The notes under the pieces: model-generated | What the model saw: the letters and a program-made list of their open reading frames with translations, nothing else | Told to the model about the DNA's origin: nothing | Database searches by the model: none | Shown here: one piece after another, positions 1 through 6,983 of the stretch | Layout: each line of letters opens with the position of its first letter | How positions within the stretch are numbered: the first letter of the stretch is position 1 | Assembly (NCBI GenBank): GCA_030593185.1 | Contig: JAUVHQ010000026.1 | Location: forward strand, 1-14,241 | From: Bacteroidota bacterium | Lineage (GTDB): Bacteria > Bacteroidota > Bacteroidia > Bacteroidales > VadinHA17 | Direction of reading: 5' to 3' | DNA: 14,241 bases | Made by a program: the position numbers and the translations under genes

Positions 1-149
1 GGACCATCATCCGGCCATTGATTCAATAAACCTGATTGAGGGTATTTGCCATCGCGGTCCGGACCGCGCCATTGAGACAACTCTTTTCTGCCTGAACATG
101 AAACCATAATAAAGACAAGAACTACCAGGAGTGAATTTTTGAAAGACAT
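1..149 (-). CDS. PQQ-like beta-propeller lipoprotein, 5' end only
   Basis: The reading frame starts at 149 and runs off the left edge, so only the first 49 residues are present. They hold a lipoprotein signal: a short basic start, a hydrophobic stretch LLVVLVFIMV, then Cys18 as the probable lipidated residue. After this comes QWRGPDRDG and a GLL..WP..GP pattern. That WRGP-RDG opening is typical of PQQ-binding-like / BamB-like beta-propeller repeat proteins of Bacteroidota and Planctomycetes, often annotated as outer membrane protein assembly factor BamB family. I chose ATG 149 because the next upstream ATG meets a stop after three codons. The substrate cannot be told from the fragment. It is divergent from the DUF6702 gene, with a 157-bp AT-rich gap between them. 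Confidence 0.7.
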   Translation of the reverse strand, partial: MSFKNSLLVVLVFIMVSCSGRKELSQWRGPDRDGKYPQSGLLNQWPDDG

Positions 150-306
150 TGTGCAATTGAGATTTAATTCGGCATAAAAATATTAATTTTTCTGAGATAG
201 TTTATAAAGATGAAATTTTCATGAAACTTTGCCTGATTTTTGCAGTAAATTAGCTATTTGTTAGTTTTTTGGATTTTTCAAACAAAAATAAGAAACGAAA
301 AACGGA

Positions 307-795
307 ATGATAACAACCGGTCAATTGCTTTTATTTTTTTTACTGGCATTTCACCCTGTCCATGTTTCTGTAACGAGCATGGAATATAACAAAGTAGAGA
401 AGGTTTTCCTTGTGTCATTTAAGGTTTTTACCGATGATTTTGAAACTATTGTTGAGAGAAAATACGGTGTGGACCTGAACCTAGGAAAGGAGAATGAGCT
501 TAAGAATGCCGATGAATATTTTAGCCGGTATTTTAGAGAAACATTCAGTTTTATAGTAAATGGAAAAGAGCTGAAAGAACCGGTTTTTTTAAAGAAAAAA
601 ATGAATGATATTGCAGTTTGGTTATACTACAGGTATCCCATTTCAGGCAACGTTGAGAAGGTAGAGATAAAGAATATTATTATGTTGGATATGTTCAGGG
701 ATCAGAGTAATTTGTTGATATTCAAATATAATGATTTTGAAAAAGGATTTATTTTCAATAGGGAAAAAGTTGAAATTCAGTTTCAGCCAGACTGA
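307..795 (+). CDS. DUF6702 family secreted protein
   Basis: This is a 162-residue protein with a hydrophobic N-terminus (about residues 5-16) that looks like a signal peptide, followed directly by HPVHVSVTSMEYN. The HP-x-x-VSVT-x-x-x-YN opening, the downstream KVFTDDFE segment, and a central stretch of alternating hydrophobics (FSFIVNGKEL) match my memory of the DUF6702 family of Bacteroidota, which is normally about 160-170 residues long. The function is not known. Family members are predicted to be exported, small and beta-rich. The start is the only ATG ahead of the hydrophobic segment and no Shine-Dalgarno is visible. The gene stands alone: its upstream neighbour is divergent, and a purine-rich tandem array begins right after its stop codon. 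Confidence 0.8.
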   Translation: MITTGQLLLFFLLAFHPVHVSVTSMEYNKVEKVFLVSFKVFTDDFETIVERKYGVDLNLGKENELKNADEYFSRYFRETFSFIVNGKELKEPVFLKKKMNDIAVWLYYRYPISGNVEKVEIKNIIMLDMFRDQSNLLIFKYNDFEKGFIFNREKVEIQFQPD

Positions 796-799
796 ATTA

Positions 800-938
800 G
801 TTGAGTGGTTGAGTAAGGAGAAGAAAAGGCAAAAGTGAAGAAAGAAGAGGAACGAAAAGAGAGAGCGAGGGAGCGACTGAAAGAAGAGGCGAAAAGGAGA
901 AGAAAGATGATGAAAAGTGAGAAATGAGAAGTGAGTGA
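800..938 (+). repeat. Purine-rich degenerate 7-8 bp tandem array after the DUF6702 gene
   Basis: The plus strand here is almost entirely A and G. It opens with two near-identical octamers (GTTGAGTG, GTTGAGTA) a few bases after the stop codon and continues as irregular GARAAG / GTGAG words, ending with GAGAAGTGAG-type units near 930. The reverse complement at 6874-6980 opens with a very similar word (GTTGAGTG then GTGAGTG), also immediately after a stop codon. No coding frame here has gene-like composition. Low-complexity antisense frames across it are Ser/Phe/Leu-rich artefacts. Confidence 0.7.
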
Positions 939-958
939 ACTCATAACTCGCTTCGTCC

Positions 959-992
959 GCCAACTACGTCGAACAAAACAGACTACGTTGGC
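959..992. other. Imperfect inverted repeat in the gap before the T9SS gene
   Basis: GCCAACTACGTC at 959-970 and GACTACGTTGGC at 981-992 can pair through GCCAAC/GTTGGC plus three closing pairs, with an internal mismatch. ACTACGT also occurs as a direct repeat inside both arms. The rest of the 796-1160 gap (365 bp) contains the purine array, AACTCG-type words near 945 and 1030, and the promoter-like box near 1100. I see no gene in it. Confidence 0.4.
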
Positions 993-1099
993 CAAAGGCT
1001 GTAGTGATAATGAAGGTGGATAACCCGAAACTCGTAACACTTTGGTAGAATGTAGAATGAAGAAATAAGAGAGGTGAGTAGGGGGATTTAGAAAATGCT

Positions 1100-1107
1100 T
1101 AACTTTG
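1100..1107 (+). promoter_or_regulatory. Candidate -7 box (TAACTTTG) for the T9SS-type gene
   Basis: TAACTTTG fits the Bacteroidota -7 consensus TAnnTTTG and lies 53 bp ahead of the ATG at 1161. No TTTG is present at the expected -33 distance, so this rests on one box only. A near-palindrome around GTTAAC (1107-1112) overlaps its downstream edge. Confidence 0.3.
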
Positions 1108-1160
1108 TTAACAAGAGTTTGTGTGAAATTCAGGTGTGTTATTAAGATAGAATACAAAAG

Positions 1161-3785
1161 ATGTTAGAATTAAGGAGAATAGCAGTAATATTACTTATAG
1201 TATTAATTGTTTCTGTTAAAGGTTTTGCAACTCACAACAGGGCAGGAGAGATTACTTACAGGCAGATATCTGATCTGACTTTTGAAATAACTATTACCAC
1301 TTTTACTTATACACTTAGTGCTGCCGATCGCGATGAACTGACGGTGGATTGGGGGGATAATACTACTTCAATTGCGCCAAGGGTTGAACAGGTTTTGCTT
1401 CCGAATTTTTACAAACGCAATAAGTACATTAAGGAACATACATTTCCAGGTCCCGGAGTGTATGAAATCATTGTTCAGGACCCAAACAGGAATTTTGGTG
1501 TGCTGAATATTCCCAGTTCGGTAAATGTGATTTTTTGCCTGAAGACTACGATGATGATCAATCCTTCGCTTGGATACAATAACACACCGGTCTTATTAAA
1601 TCCGCCAATAGACAAGGCAGCGATAGGGCATGTTTTTATTCATAATCCTGCAGCCTACGATCCCGATGGTGATAGCATTTCATACAGTCGTACAGTTTGC
1701 CTTCAGGAGAATGGTGAGCCAATAGCAGGTTATACTTTCCCACCGGCAAGTGATACTCTTTATGTGGATCCGGTAAGCGGTGATTATGTATGGGATGCTC
1801 CGGTTGATTCAGGTAAGTTCAATATTGCTATGAATATTGAAGAATGGAGAAACGGTATTAAAATTGGGAATATTGTACGTGATATCCAGGTTGAAGTATA
1901 TAAAACAACGAATATACCGCCTGAAAACCAGGAATTGACAGACTATTGTGTTGAGGCAGGGACAGTTATTGAATTTGATTTTATCAGTACTGATATTGAT
2001 GGTGATAGTATTATTCAAACAGCCAACGGCGGTCCGTTAATTGTTGAAGAGAGTCCGGCTGAGTTTTTTTATGTATCTTCTGAAACAGGTTTGAGTGTAT
2101 CGAGGTTCAGGTGGCAAACTGCCTGTGAGCATGTCAGGGAACGGACATACCAGGTTGTTTTTAAGGCGGAAGATACTAACCGGCAGTTAAGTCTGGTGGA
2201 TATTGACAATATGGAGATAAGGGTAATTGGTCCTGCTCCTGATGGTTTGTCGGCTTTCCCTTTCAGTAATTCAATTAGTCTGGTTTGGAACAAAAGTGTC
2301 TGCACAAATATTGCTGGTTACCGGTTATACAGGAAAGCCGGGGTTTCGGGATTCAAACCAGATTCCTGCGAGATTGGGATACCTCCGGATATTGGTTATG
2401 AAGCTATTGGAGAAACTGAGTCTGTTGAGGATACCATGTTTCTTGATAACAACAATGGTATAGGATTGATGAAAGGGACAGAATATTGTTATATTGTTGT
2501 AGCGTTATTCCCCGATGGGACTGAAAGTATTGCATCCGAAGAGTATTGTTCTGTTCTTGTACAGGGAACTCCCCTGATCACTAATGTAAGTATCACTGAA
2601 ACAGACGAGAGTAATGGTTCTATATATATTGCATGGGCTAAACCAAAGAATCTTGACACTATACCGGCAAATGGGCCATATGAGTACAATATATTCAGGT
2701 CGCCTGGAATCTGGGGCGAGAATTATTCATTGATAGGGACAATAAATACTGATGATCTGGATGATACTACATTCGTGGATGAACCTGTTAATACAGCAGG
2801 TTACAACTATTCGTACAAAATAGAGTTGTATAATGATGAAGGAGGGAACCGGTTTCTTATAGGATCAGGAGAGGCATCATCTCTTGGTATGGATATTGAA
2901 CCGGCTGACGAAAAACTCTCGTTGCGCTTCATAAAGAATGTGCCATGGGTTAACCTGGAGTATGTGATTTTCCGTCAGGATGATACAGGTATGAGTTTTG
3001 ACTCGGTAGGGGTTACTGCTGATTCTCTGTTTATTAATTATGGACTTGAAAATGGAAAAACTTATTGTTACCTCGTAAAAAGTATTGGTACCTATAACCG
3101 TCCCGGTATACTGGATCCTTTGATCAATTATTCTTATGAGAGTTGTGGTATCCCTGTTGATAATGAACCTCCCTGTCCGCCTGATTTAAATATATCTTCA
3201 AATTGTGACAGTCTTTATAACGAATTGACCTGGAATTTGCCGGTACCGGGATGCCCGGATGATGTGGCTAATTATAAAGTGTTTTACAAGCCAACTCTTG
3301 AGGCAGATCTGGAATTTATTCATACGGTTGAATCACCACTGGATACTGTTTTTATACACTATCCTGACTTCTCTATGGCAGGTTGTTATGCAATATCCGC
3401 AGTTGATTCAACAGGGAATGAAAGTGAGCTTTCATCACCTGTAATATGCGTTGATACCTGTAATTATTATGAGATACCAAATGTTTTTACACCCAATAAT
3501 GATGGTTACAATGATATTCTCCGTGCAAGGACCACTGATTTTGTAGTAAGGATCAATATGAAAATTTACAGTCGTTCCGGGGCACTGGTTTATGAGACTG
3601 TTGATCCGTATATAAATTGGGACGGGATGTATAACGGAAAATATGTTGCACCAGGTGTTTACTATTATCATTGTGATGTATATGAGAACAGGATTACCGG
3701 AGTTGAAACAAGGCATTATTCAGGCTTCATTCATGTAATAACAGAAAAGGATGCCAGGTTGCCCGGGGAAGGGGGGAAGAAGTAA
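1161..3785 (+). CDS. T9SS-type secreted protein with gliding-motility (CHU_C) C-terminal domain
   Basis: This is an 874-residue secreted protein. Residues 1-22 form a signal peptide (basic LRR, hydrophobic core, then the mature start near ATHNRAGEI). The segment at about 24-115 has PKD-like features (VDWGDNT, then HTFPGPGVYEI). Asp-rich turns (DPDGDS, DIDGDS) suggest cadherin/Ig-like domains at about 150-350. About 355-765 reads as fibronectin-III-like modules with conserved (Y/C)CY(I/L)V strands and paired cysteines. The tail at about 774-860, starting NVFTPNNDGYND and containing WDG and APGVYYY, is the CHU_C / gliding motility-associated C-terminal domain that marks type B cargo of the type IX secretion system. 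It probably ends up outside the cell or surface-attached, in adhesion or a related role; no enzyme domain is seen. The last residues (LPGEGGKK) are encoded by the start of a purine repeat array and may not belong to the ancestral protein. Confidence 0.88.
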   Translation: MLELRRIAVILLIVLIVSVKGFATHNRAGEITYRQISDLTFEITITTFTYTLSAADRDELTVDWGDNTTSIAPRVEQVLLPNFYKRNKYIKEHTFPGPGVYEIIVQDPNRNFGVLNIPSSVNVIFCLKTTMMINPSLGYNNTPVLLNPPIDKAAIGHVFIHNPAAYDPDGDSISYSRTVCLQENGEPIAGYTFPPASDTLYVDPVSGDYVWDAPVDSGKFNIAMNIEEWRNGIKIGNIVRDIQVEVYKTTNIPPENQELTDYCVEAGTVIEFDFISTDIDGDSIIQTANGGPLIVEESPAEFFYVSSETGLSVSRFRWQTACEHVRERTYQVVFKAEDTNRQLSLVDIDNMEIRVIGPAPDGLSAFPFSNSISLVWNKSVCTNIAGYRLYRKAGVSGFKPDSCEIGIPPDIGYEAIGETESVEDTMFLDNNNGIGLMKGTEYCYIVVALFPDGTESIASEEYCSVLVQGTPLITNVSITETDESNGSIYIAWAKPKNLDTIPANGPYEYNIFRSPGIWGENYSLIGTINTDDLDDTTFVDEPVNTAGYNYSYKIELYNDEGGNRFLIGSGEASSLGMDIEPADEKLSLRFIKNVPWVNLEYVIFRQDDTGMSFDSVGVTADSLFINYGLENGKTYCYLVKSIGTYNRPGILDPLINYSYESCGIPVDNEPPCPPDLNISSNCDSLYNELTWNLPVPGCPDDVANYKVFYKPTLEADLEFIHTVESPLDTVFIHYPDFSMAGCYAISAVDSTGNESELSSPVICVDTCNYYEIPNVFTPNNDGYNDILRARTTDFVVRINMKIYSRSGALVYETVDPYINWDGMYNGKYVAPGVYYYHCDVYENRITGVETRHYSGFIHVITEKDARLPGEGGKK

Positions 3786-3840
3786 GAAGTAAGAAGAAAG
3801 CGGTGAGAGGTGAGATTTGAGTAGTGAGTAAAGAGTGGAG
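3775..3840 (+). repeat. Purine-rich heptamer array overlapping the stop codon of the T9SS gene
   Basis: The tandem units AGAAGTA, AGAAGTA, AGAAGAA are followed by GTGAGAG, GTGAGAT, TTGAGTA, GTGAGTA, AAGAGTG. The phase is a clean 7 bp. The array includes the stop codon itself (TAA within AAGTAAG) and the last codons of the gene. Close relatives on the opposite strand lie at 6874-6980. Confidence 0.75.
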
Positions 3841-4105
3841 CGCTATATGGATGGGCTTGTAGAACGACTCAGAGAGTCGTTATTAGCGGATGCCTATAAA
3901 AGAATAATAAAAGCCTGATGTTCAATAATTGAAGGCTAGAAAAGCACACAAAAACAATTACCCCAACGGGGTACAGGTAAGTATAGTAAGCGCACCGGAA
4001 CTACCGGTTTTAACTAGTACCACTACCGTTACATCCGGCGCAAGAAACAGAAGCAAGACATATAGAAAAACCTGCCAGAGTGCGCCAAAGGCATTCCTGG
4101 CAGAG
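3841..4105 (+). other. Hairpin-dense intergenic region, candidate structured RNA
   Basis: In about 265 bp I find several local inverted repeats in succession. AACGACTC-AGA-GAGTCGTT (3863-3881, 8 bp) is nested in CGCTA/TAGCG (3841-3845 with 3884-3888). AGCC/GGCT encloses TTCAAT-A-ATTGAA (about 3912-3937). TACCCC-AAC-GGGGTA spans 3959-3973. ACCGG-AACTA-CCGGT spans 3994-4008. CTGCCAG/CTGGCAG (4072-4078 with 4097-4103) encloses GCC-AAA-GGC. A 65-codon frame with a TTG start (3929-4126) and a 23-codon ATG frame (3847-3918) cross it. Neither has a recognisable product, and both look incidental to the pairing. I do not recognise an RNA family. No T-run follows the last hairpin, so it is not a plain terminator. 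Old mobile-element debris is an alternative. Confidence 0.4.
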
Positions 4106-4154
4106 TCTGAAGGAAAAAAGAAATAAGGTTGAAAGCTTATATTAGATTAAGAGC

Positions 4155-5366
4155 ATGACAGTTATGAGACAATTATTAAATATCACTTTACTAATTTTGA
4201 TATACTTTCCGGTTAATGCTCAAACAGAAAATGATCATTACCTGGCAGGGCTTGCCAATTTGCAAAGGAAAGAGTTTAAAAAAGCTATTTCTGAGTTTGA
4301 TAGGGCCATTGAACCAGGGAGTATTAAACACTATTATTATCTGAAAAGGGGAGAGGCATATTTCTGGCTCGGGGAATATTTGAAAGCCAAAGATGATTTT
4401 AATGAAGCCTCACAACTTGAGAGATATTCCGGTAGTATTGGACTGGCAATGACTTATGCCAAAATGGGAGATACGGATATGTCTATCAGACATCTGGAGG
4501 ATCACCTGGGATCTCCGTTCAGGGTTTCGGAGAAATCAATTAAACTGAATAAGGCATTTGAGAGTATCGAGAACTCAAGAAAATGGGTGGAGCTCTGGAA
4601 AAAAAGATGGTATAACTCTTTTGAAAAGCTTGAGCAGGAAATTAATTATTTAACGAAAACTGCGCAGTATTCGGAAGCTCTCGATTTAGTTGAAGTATAT
4701 ATTTCGAAATATCCTGATAAAGCGGGAACTTATGCATTAAAAGGTAGAATAAATTATGCACGGGGTAAAATCCGGGAAGCAGAAGTGAATTTTTCAAAAG
4801 CAATTTCCCTGGATTCGGAAAATCCGGATTTCCGAAAAAGAAGAGCAGATGTTTATGTTAAGTCGGGAAATTTTCCAATGGCGGTGAAAGACATTTCAAA
4901 TGTCCTGAGGTCTGATCCCTCAATGTTTCATCTTTATATCAAAAGAGCCGGATTATATCACCGGATGAATGCAGGAGATAAGGCACTTAATGATCTGGCT
5001 CATTATCTGGTTTTTTTTCCTGCTGATGAAGAGGCACTTCACTTATGTGGGAAGATCTACATTGATCAGGAAAAATATTATTCTGCCCTGAAATGTTTTT
5101 CAACGAATGTTGAAAATCATCCTGAGAATCCGCGAAGTTTTATCGACCGCGCTGATGCTTATGTTTTGTCAGGAAAAAATAAATATGCTATTATGGACTA
5201 TGGTATGGCTTTGGATCTTGATCCGACGAATCCGGCTACCTGGTTAAATCGCGGGAAAGTTTATATCAAAACAGGAAACAATAAACAAGCTTGTAATGAC
5301 TTTATCCGGGCTGTACGCCTAAACAGCCGGGAAGGAGTATGGTTGTATAGGGAATATTGTGAGTAG
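4155..5366 (+). CDS. Secreted or periplasmic TPR-repeat protein
   Basis: This is a 403-residue protein with a signal peptide (LLNITLLILIYFPVNAQ, cleavage near residue 23) and tandem tetratricopeptide repeats over nearly all the mature chain. The clearest TPR units begin at about residues 24, 58, 190, 224, 258, 292, 326 and 360, with the usual pattern of small residues and a closing D-P/N-P (SLDSENP, DLDPTNP). A less regular segment at about 115-170, rich in Trp and Lys, separates the first two repeats from the rest. The C-terminal ACNDFIRAVRLNSREG...YC resembles the last repeat of many Bacteroidota TPR proteins. It is probably a scaffold for protein contacts in the envelope; the partner is unknown. 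ATG 4164 is an equally good start, three codons in. The gene converges on the SDR gene with 28 bp between stop codons and no obvious terminator hairpin. Confidence 0.8.
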   Translation: MTVMRQLLNITLLILIYFPVNAQTENDHYLAGLANLQRKEFKKAISEFDRAIEPGSIKHYYYLKRGEAYFWLGEYLKAKDDFNEASQLERYSGSIGLAMTYAKMGDTDMSIRHLEDHLGSPFRVSEKSIKLNKAFESIENSRKWVELWKKRWYNSFEKLEQEINYLTKTAQYSEALDLVEVYISKYPDKAGTYALKGRINYARGKIREAEVNFSKAISLDSENPDFRKRRADVYVKSGNFPMAVKDISNVLRSDPSMFHLYIKRAGLYHRMNAGDKALNDLAHYLVFFPADEEALHLCGKIYIDQEKYYSALKCFSTNVENHPENPRSFIDRADAYVLSGKNKYAIMDYGMALDLDPTNPATWLNRGKVYIKTGNNKQACNDFIRAVRLNSREGVWLYREYCE

Positions 5367-5394
5367 ATGTTAAAGAAAATTCTGCTTTTAAAAT

Positions 5395-6165
5395 TCAAAA
5401 ACCGTTAATTGTAAAACCCCCATCCACACTAATACATTGCCCCGTGATATAACCTGCTACAGGCATGCAAAGGAAAGCAGCAAGTGAAGCTACTTCACCA
5501 GGTTCACCTATCCGTTTCATGGGTGTCCTGCTGATAACTTCATCGTAGTATTTTTTGTCTTTAAGCACCGTTTCTGCCAGGGGAGTACGGATATACCATG
5601 GTGCAATTGCATTAACACGTATATTATATTCTGCCCATTCTCCGGCGAGATTACGGGTCAGTTGGATAAGCGCAGCTTTGGTCATCCCGTAAACGGAACC
5701 GGTGCGGATATGAACTTGTCCTGCAGTGGATGCAATATTGATAATATTTCCCTGGTCAGATTTTTTTAACATGGAAAACGCCAGCTTACTCAATTCAAAA
5801 GCAGAAGCAAGATTGGTATTCATTATCGTATCGAACTCAGCTTTGGTATACTCATCTGTTTTTTTCCTGATATTCATTCCAACATTATTGACAAGGATAT
5901 CCAGTTTTGAGCAGTTCTTTTCAATATAATCAACTACTTTTTTATATTCATTTTTTTTACTCAGATCGGCATCGATCCCTTTAATTTCACCTCTCCGGTT
6001 ATTTATTTGGATGAACCGTTCAATATCTCTTTTTGTCCTGGCGACAATAGTCACATGAGCACCGTGGTTCAGGAATTCTCTGGCTATAGCTGCACCAATC
6101 CCTTTGGTACCACCGGTTACCAGACACTGTTTTCCTTTAAGTGTCCAATCCTTAGAATTTTCCAT
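5395..6165 (-). CDS. SDR family oxidoreductase, tropinone reductase-like
   Basis: This is a 256-residue classical short-chain dehydrogenase/reductase with an NAD(P)-binding Rossmann fold. Visible motifs are TGGTKGIG (residues 17-24, cofactor loop), ARTKR (42-46, where the basic residues favour NADPH), NNVG (93-96), and the catalytic tetrad Asn118, Ser146, Tyr159, Lys163 (YGMTK). The stretch RVNAIAPWYIRTPL and the C-terminal GQCISVDGG match the tropinone-reductase-like SDR subgroup; the real substrate is unknown. The frame stays open upstream to 6300, but that extension is translated from intergenic repeats (CCAGTAA array and CCCTGTGAAAT hairpin) and looks like a false Cys-rich leader. I therefore start at ATG 6165, giving the usual family length of about 250-260. 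It is last in a run of four minus-strand genes, each set apart by a repeat-bearing gap, so operon membership is doubtful. Confidence 0.88.
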   Translation of the reverse strand: MENSKDWTLKGKQCLVTGGTKGIGAAIAREFLNHGAHVTIVARTKRDIERFIQINNRRGEIKGIDADLSKKNEYKKVVDYIEKNCSKLDILVNNVGMNIRKKTDEYTKAEFDTIMNTNLASAFELSKLAFSMLKKSDQGNIINIASTAGQVHIRTGSVYGMTKAALIQLTRNLAGEWAEYNIRVNAIAPWYIRTPLAETVLKDKKYYDEVISRTPMKRIGEPGEVASLAAFLCMPVAGYITGQCISVDGGFTINGF

Positions 6166-6196
6166 TTTATCTAAATTTAACTTCGTTGAACTGCAA

Positions 6197-6230
6197 CCAG
6201 TAACCAGTAACAAGTAACTAGCAACCACAG
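6197..6230. repeat. CCAGTAA heptamer array, copy 1
   Basis: There are four clean 7-bp units (CCAGTAA, CCAGTAA, CAAGTAA, CTAGCAA) and a partial fifth. The same heptamer recurs at 6309-6329, on the other side of the hairpin element in this 170-bp gap. Confidence 0.75.
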
Positions 6231-6244
6231 TGAAATATGCTCCT

Positions 6245-6300
6245 TCCCTGGTGAAATATTTTCGTACCTCAAATTTCACAGGGCAGGCGTCGCATTTCAC
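6245..6300. repeat. CCCTGTGAAAT-type hairpin element
   Basis: CCCTGGTGAAAT (from 6246) pairs with ATTTCACAGGG (ending 6283) around a loop containing TACC, with small bulges. A further ATTTCACGTGG word follows at 6294. The core CCCTGTGAAAT word is shared with the element at 11931-12020, which indicates a dispersed family. On the minus strand it sits between the BBC1-like gene and the SDR gene. Confidence 0.55.
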
Positions 6301-6308
6301 GTGGCAAG

Positions 6309-6329
6309 CCAGTAACCAGTAACCAGCAA
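6309..6329. repeat. CCAGTAA heptamer array, copy 2, just after the BBC1-like gene
   Basis: There are three 7-bp units (CCAGTAA, CCAGTAA, CCAGCAA) starting 6 bp beyond the stop codon of the minus-strand gene that ends at 6336. Confidence 0.7.
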
Positions 6330-6335
6330 CTTTAA

Positions 6336-6836
6336 TTATTTATTGCTTTTCGGTACTGGACGGTATATTTTAACATCCCCTTTTACTACATGAGCCAGGT
6401 TCAGATCACTTAGCCCTACTTTGCGTCCTGAAAATTCAGTGTTCTGGTGAGCGATTGTAAATACATTTTTACGTTTAACTTTATACACAATAGCGGTATG
6501 CTGTTTCATAAACTCAGTATATGTAGTATTGGTAATCTGGTACCTTATTTTAACATTTTTGAACTGGATAATATCACCGGGAAGCACAGGTTCCCGTTTT
6601 GGACTAATTAGTTTCCCATATTGAAATTTTCCATCCCATTCAGCATTAAATCTGTTCAATGCCTGGTAAGCCAGATCCCAGCATTCTCCTCTGTCTACCT
6701 TTTTATCAATAACAGATTCTACATATTCAATTATCCTTCTGTTTAATTCAGGAATGTTTTCCTGGGCGATTGCCTGAGTAACAGGAAGAGAAAAAATAAG
6801 AAATAGAATAGTCTTGTAGACCATGTATTTTCTCAT
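6336..6836 (-). CDS. Secreted BBC1/AIM3-like cysteine-proteinase-fold protein
   Basis: From ATG 6836 this is a 166-residue protein. Residues 1-25 form a signal peptide ending TQAIAQ. The mature part has GECWDLAYQALN with Cys52, then a PGDIIQF turn (about 87), QHTAIVYKV with His113, and AHQN with His130/Asn132. This Cys-His-(His/Asn) order, with the PGD turn before the His, is that of NlpC/P60- and CHAP-like papain folds. The wording around it resembles the BBC1/AIM3 cysteine-proteinase-fold domain, which also has bacterial members. The substrate is unknown; peptidoglycan or a peptide in the envelope is plausible only by analogy. The frame also allows ATG 6869 (11 residues longer) and ATG 6824. 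I prefer 6836 because it puts MRKYMVYK directly before the hydrophobic core. The upstream gap is the purine array behind the kinase gene. Confidence 0.65.
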   Translation of the reverse strand: MRKYMVYKTILFLIFSLPVTQAIAQENIPELNRRIIEYVESVIDKKVDRGECWDLAYQALNRFNAEWDGKFQYGKLISPKREPVLPGDIIQFKNVKIRYQITNTTYTEFMKQHTAIVYKVKRKNVFTIAHQNTEFSGRKVGLSDLNLAHVVKGDVKIYRPVPKSNK

Positions 6837-6873
6837 ATCAGTAGTTATTGTTAAAAATGTTTTCCTCAATCTC

Positions 6874-6983
6874 CCTCTTTATTCTTCAACTTATCTCTCA
6901 ACGCTCACCTCTCATCTCTTCTTACTTCTTGTCTTCTTACTTCTTACTATTTACTTCCTACTTCTTCACTCACCACTCAACTA
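6874..6983 (-). repeat. Purine-rich heptamer/octamer array behind the kinase gene
   Basis: Read on the minus strand, the array starts at the stop codon of the kinase (TAG, 6981-6983) and runs through GTTGAGTG, GTGAGTG, then many AAGAAGTA / AGAAGTA units, ending in GTGAGCG, TTGAGAG. It is the same sequence family as 3775-3840 and 800-938. In all three the purine strand is the sense strand of the gene just ended. Confidence 0.75.

Noticed and set aside
225..262. TTTG with a TAGCTATTTG word as a promoter for the DUF6702 gene
   Set aside because: The second word does not fit TAnnTTTG (two bases too many between TA and TTTG).
775..797. ATTCAGT/ACTGAAT inverted repeat over the DUF6702 stop codon as a terminator
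   Set aside because: Only 7 AT-rich pairs with a 9-nt loop and no T-run, so too weak to call.
783..1157. Antisense frames of about 106 and 124 codons across the gap after the DUF6702 gene
   Set aside because: They read the complement of the purine array, giving Ser/Phe/Leu low-complexity protein, and one overlaps the DUF6702 gene. No start signal or family resemblance.
3847..3918. A 23-codon ATG frame with the amphipathic-looking sequence LVERLRESLL
   Set aside because: Too short to support, and its central part is the 8-bp hairpin AACGACTC/GAGTCGTT. Kept only as part of the structured region.
3929..4126. A 65-codon frame with a TTG start, Ser/Thr- and Lys-rich
   Set aside because: No ATG, no recognisable family, no ribosome binding site, and it runs across several strong hairpins. 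More likely an incidental frame in a structured region.
6197..6329. Two CCAGTAA arrays with a spacer, as a possible mini-CRISPR
   Set aside because: Units are 7 bp in direct tandem, not 24-40 bp repeats with unique spacers, and no cas gene is near.
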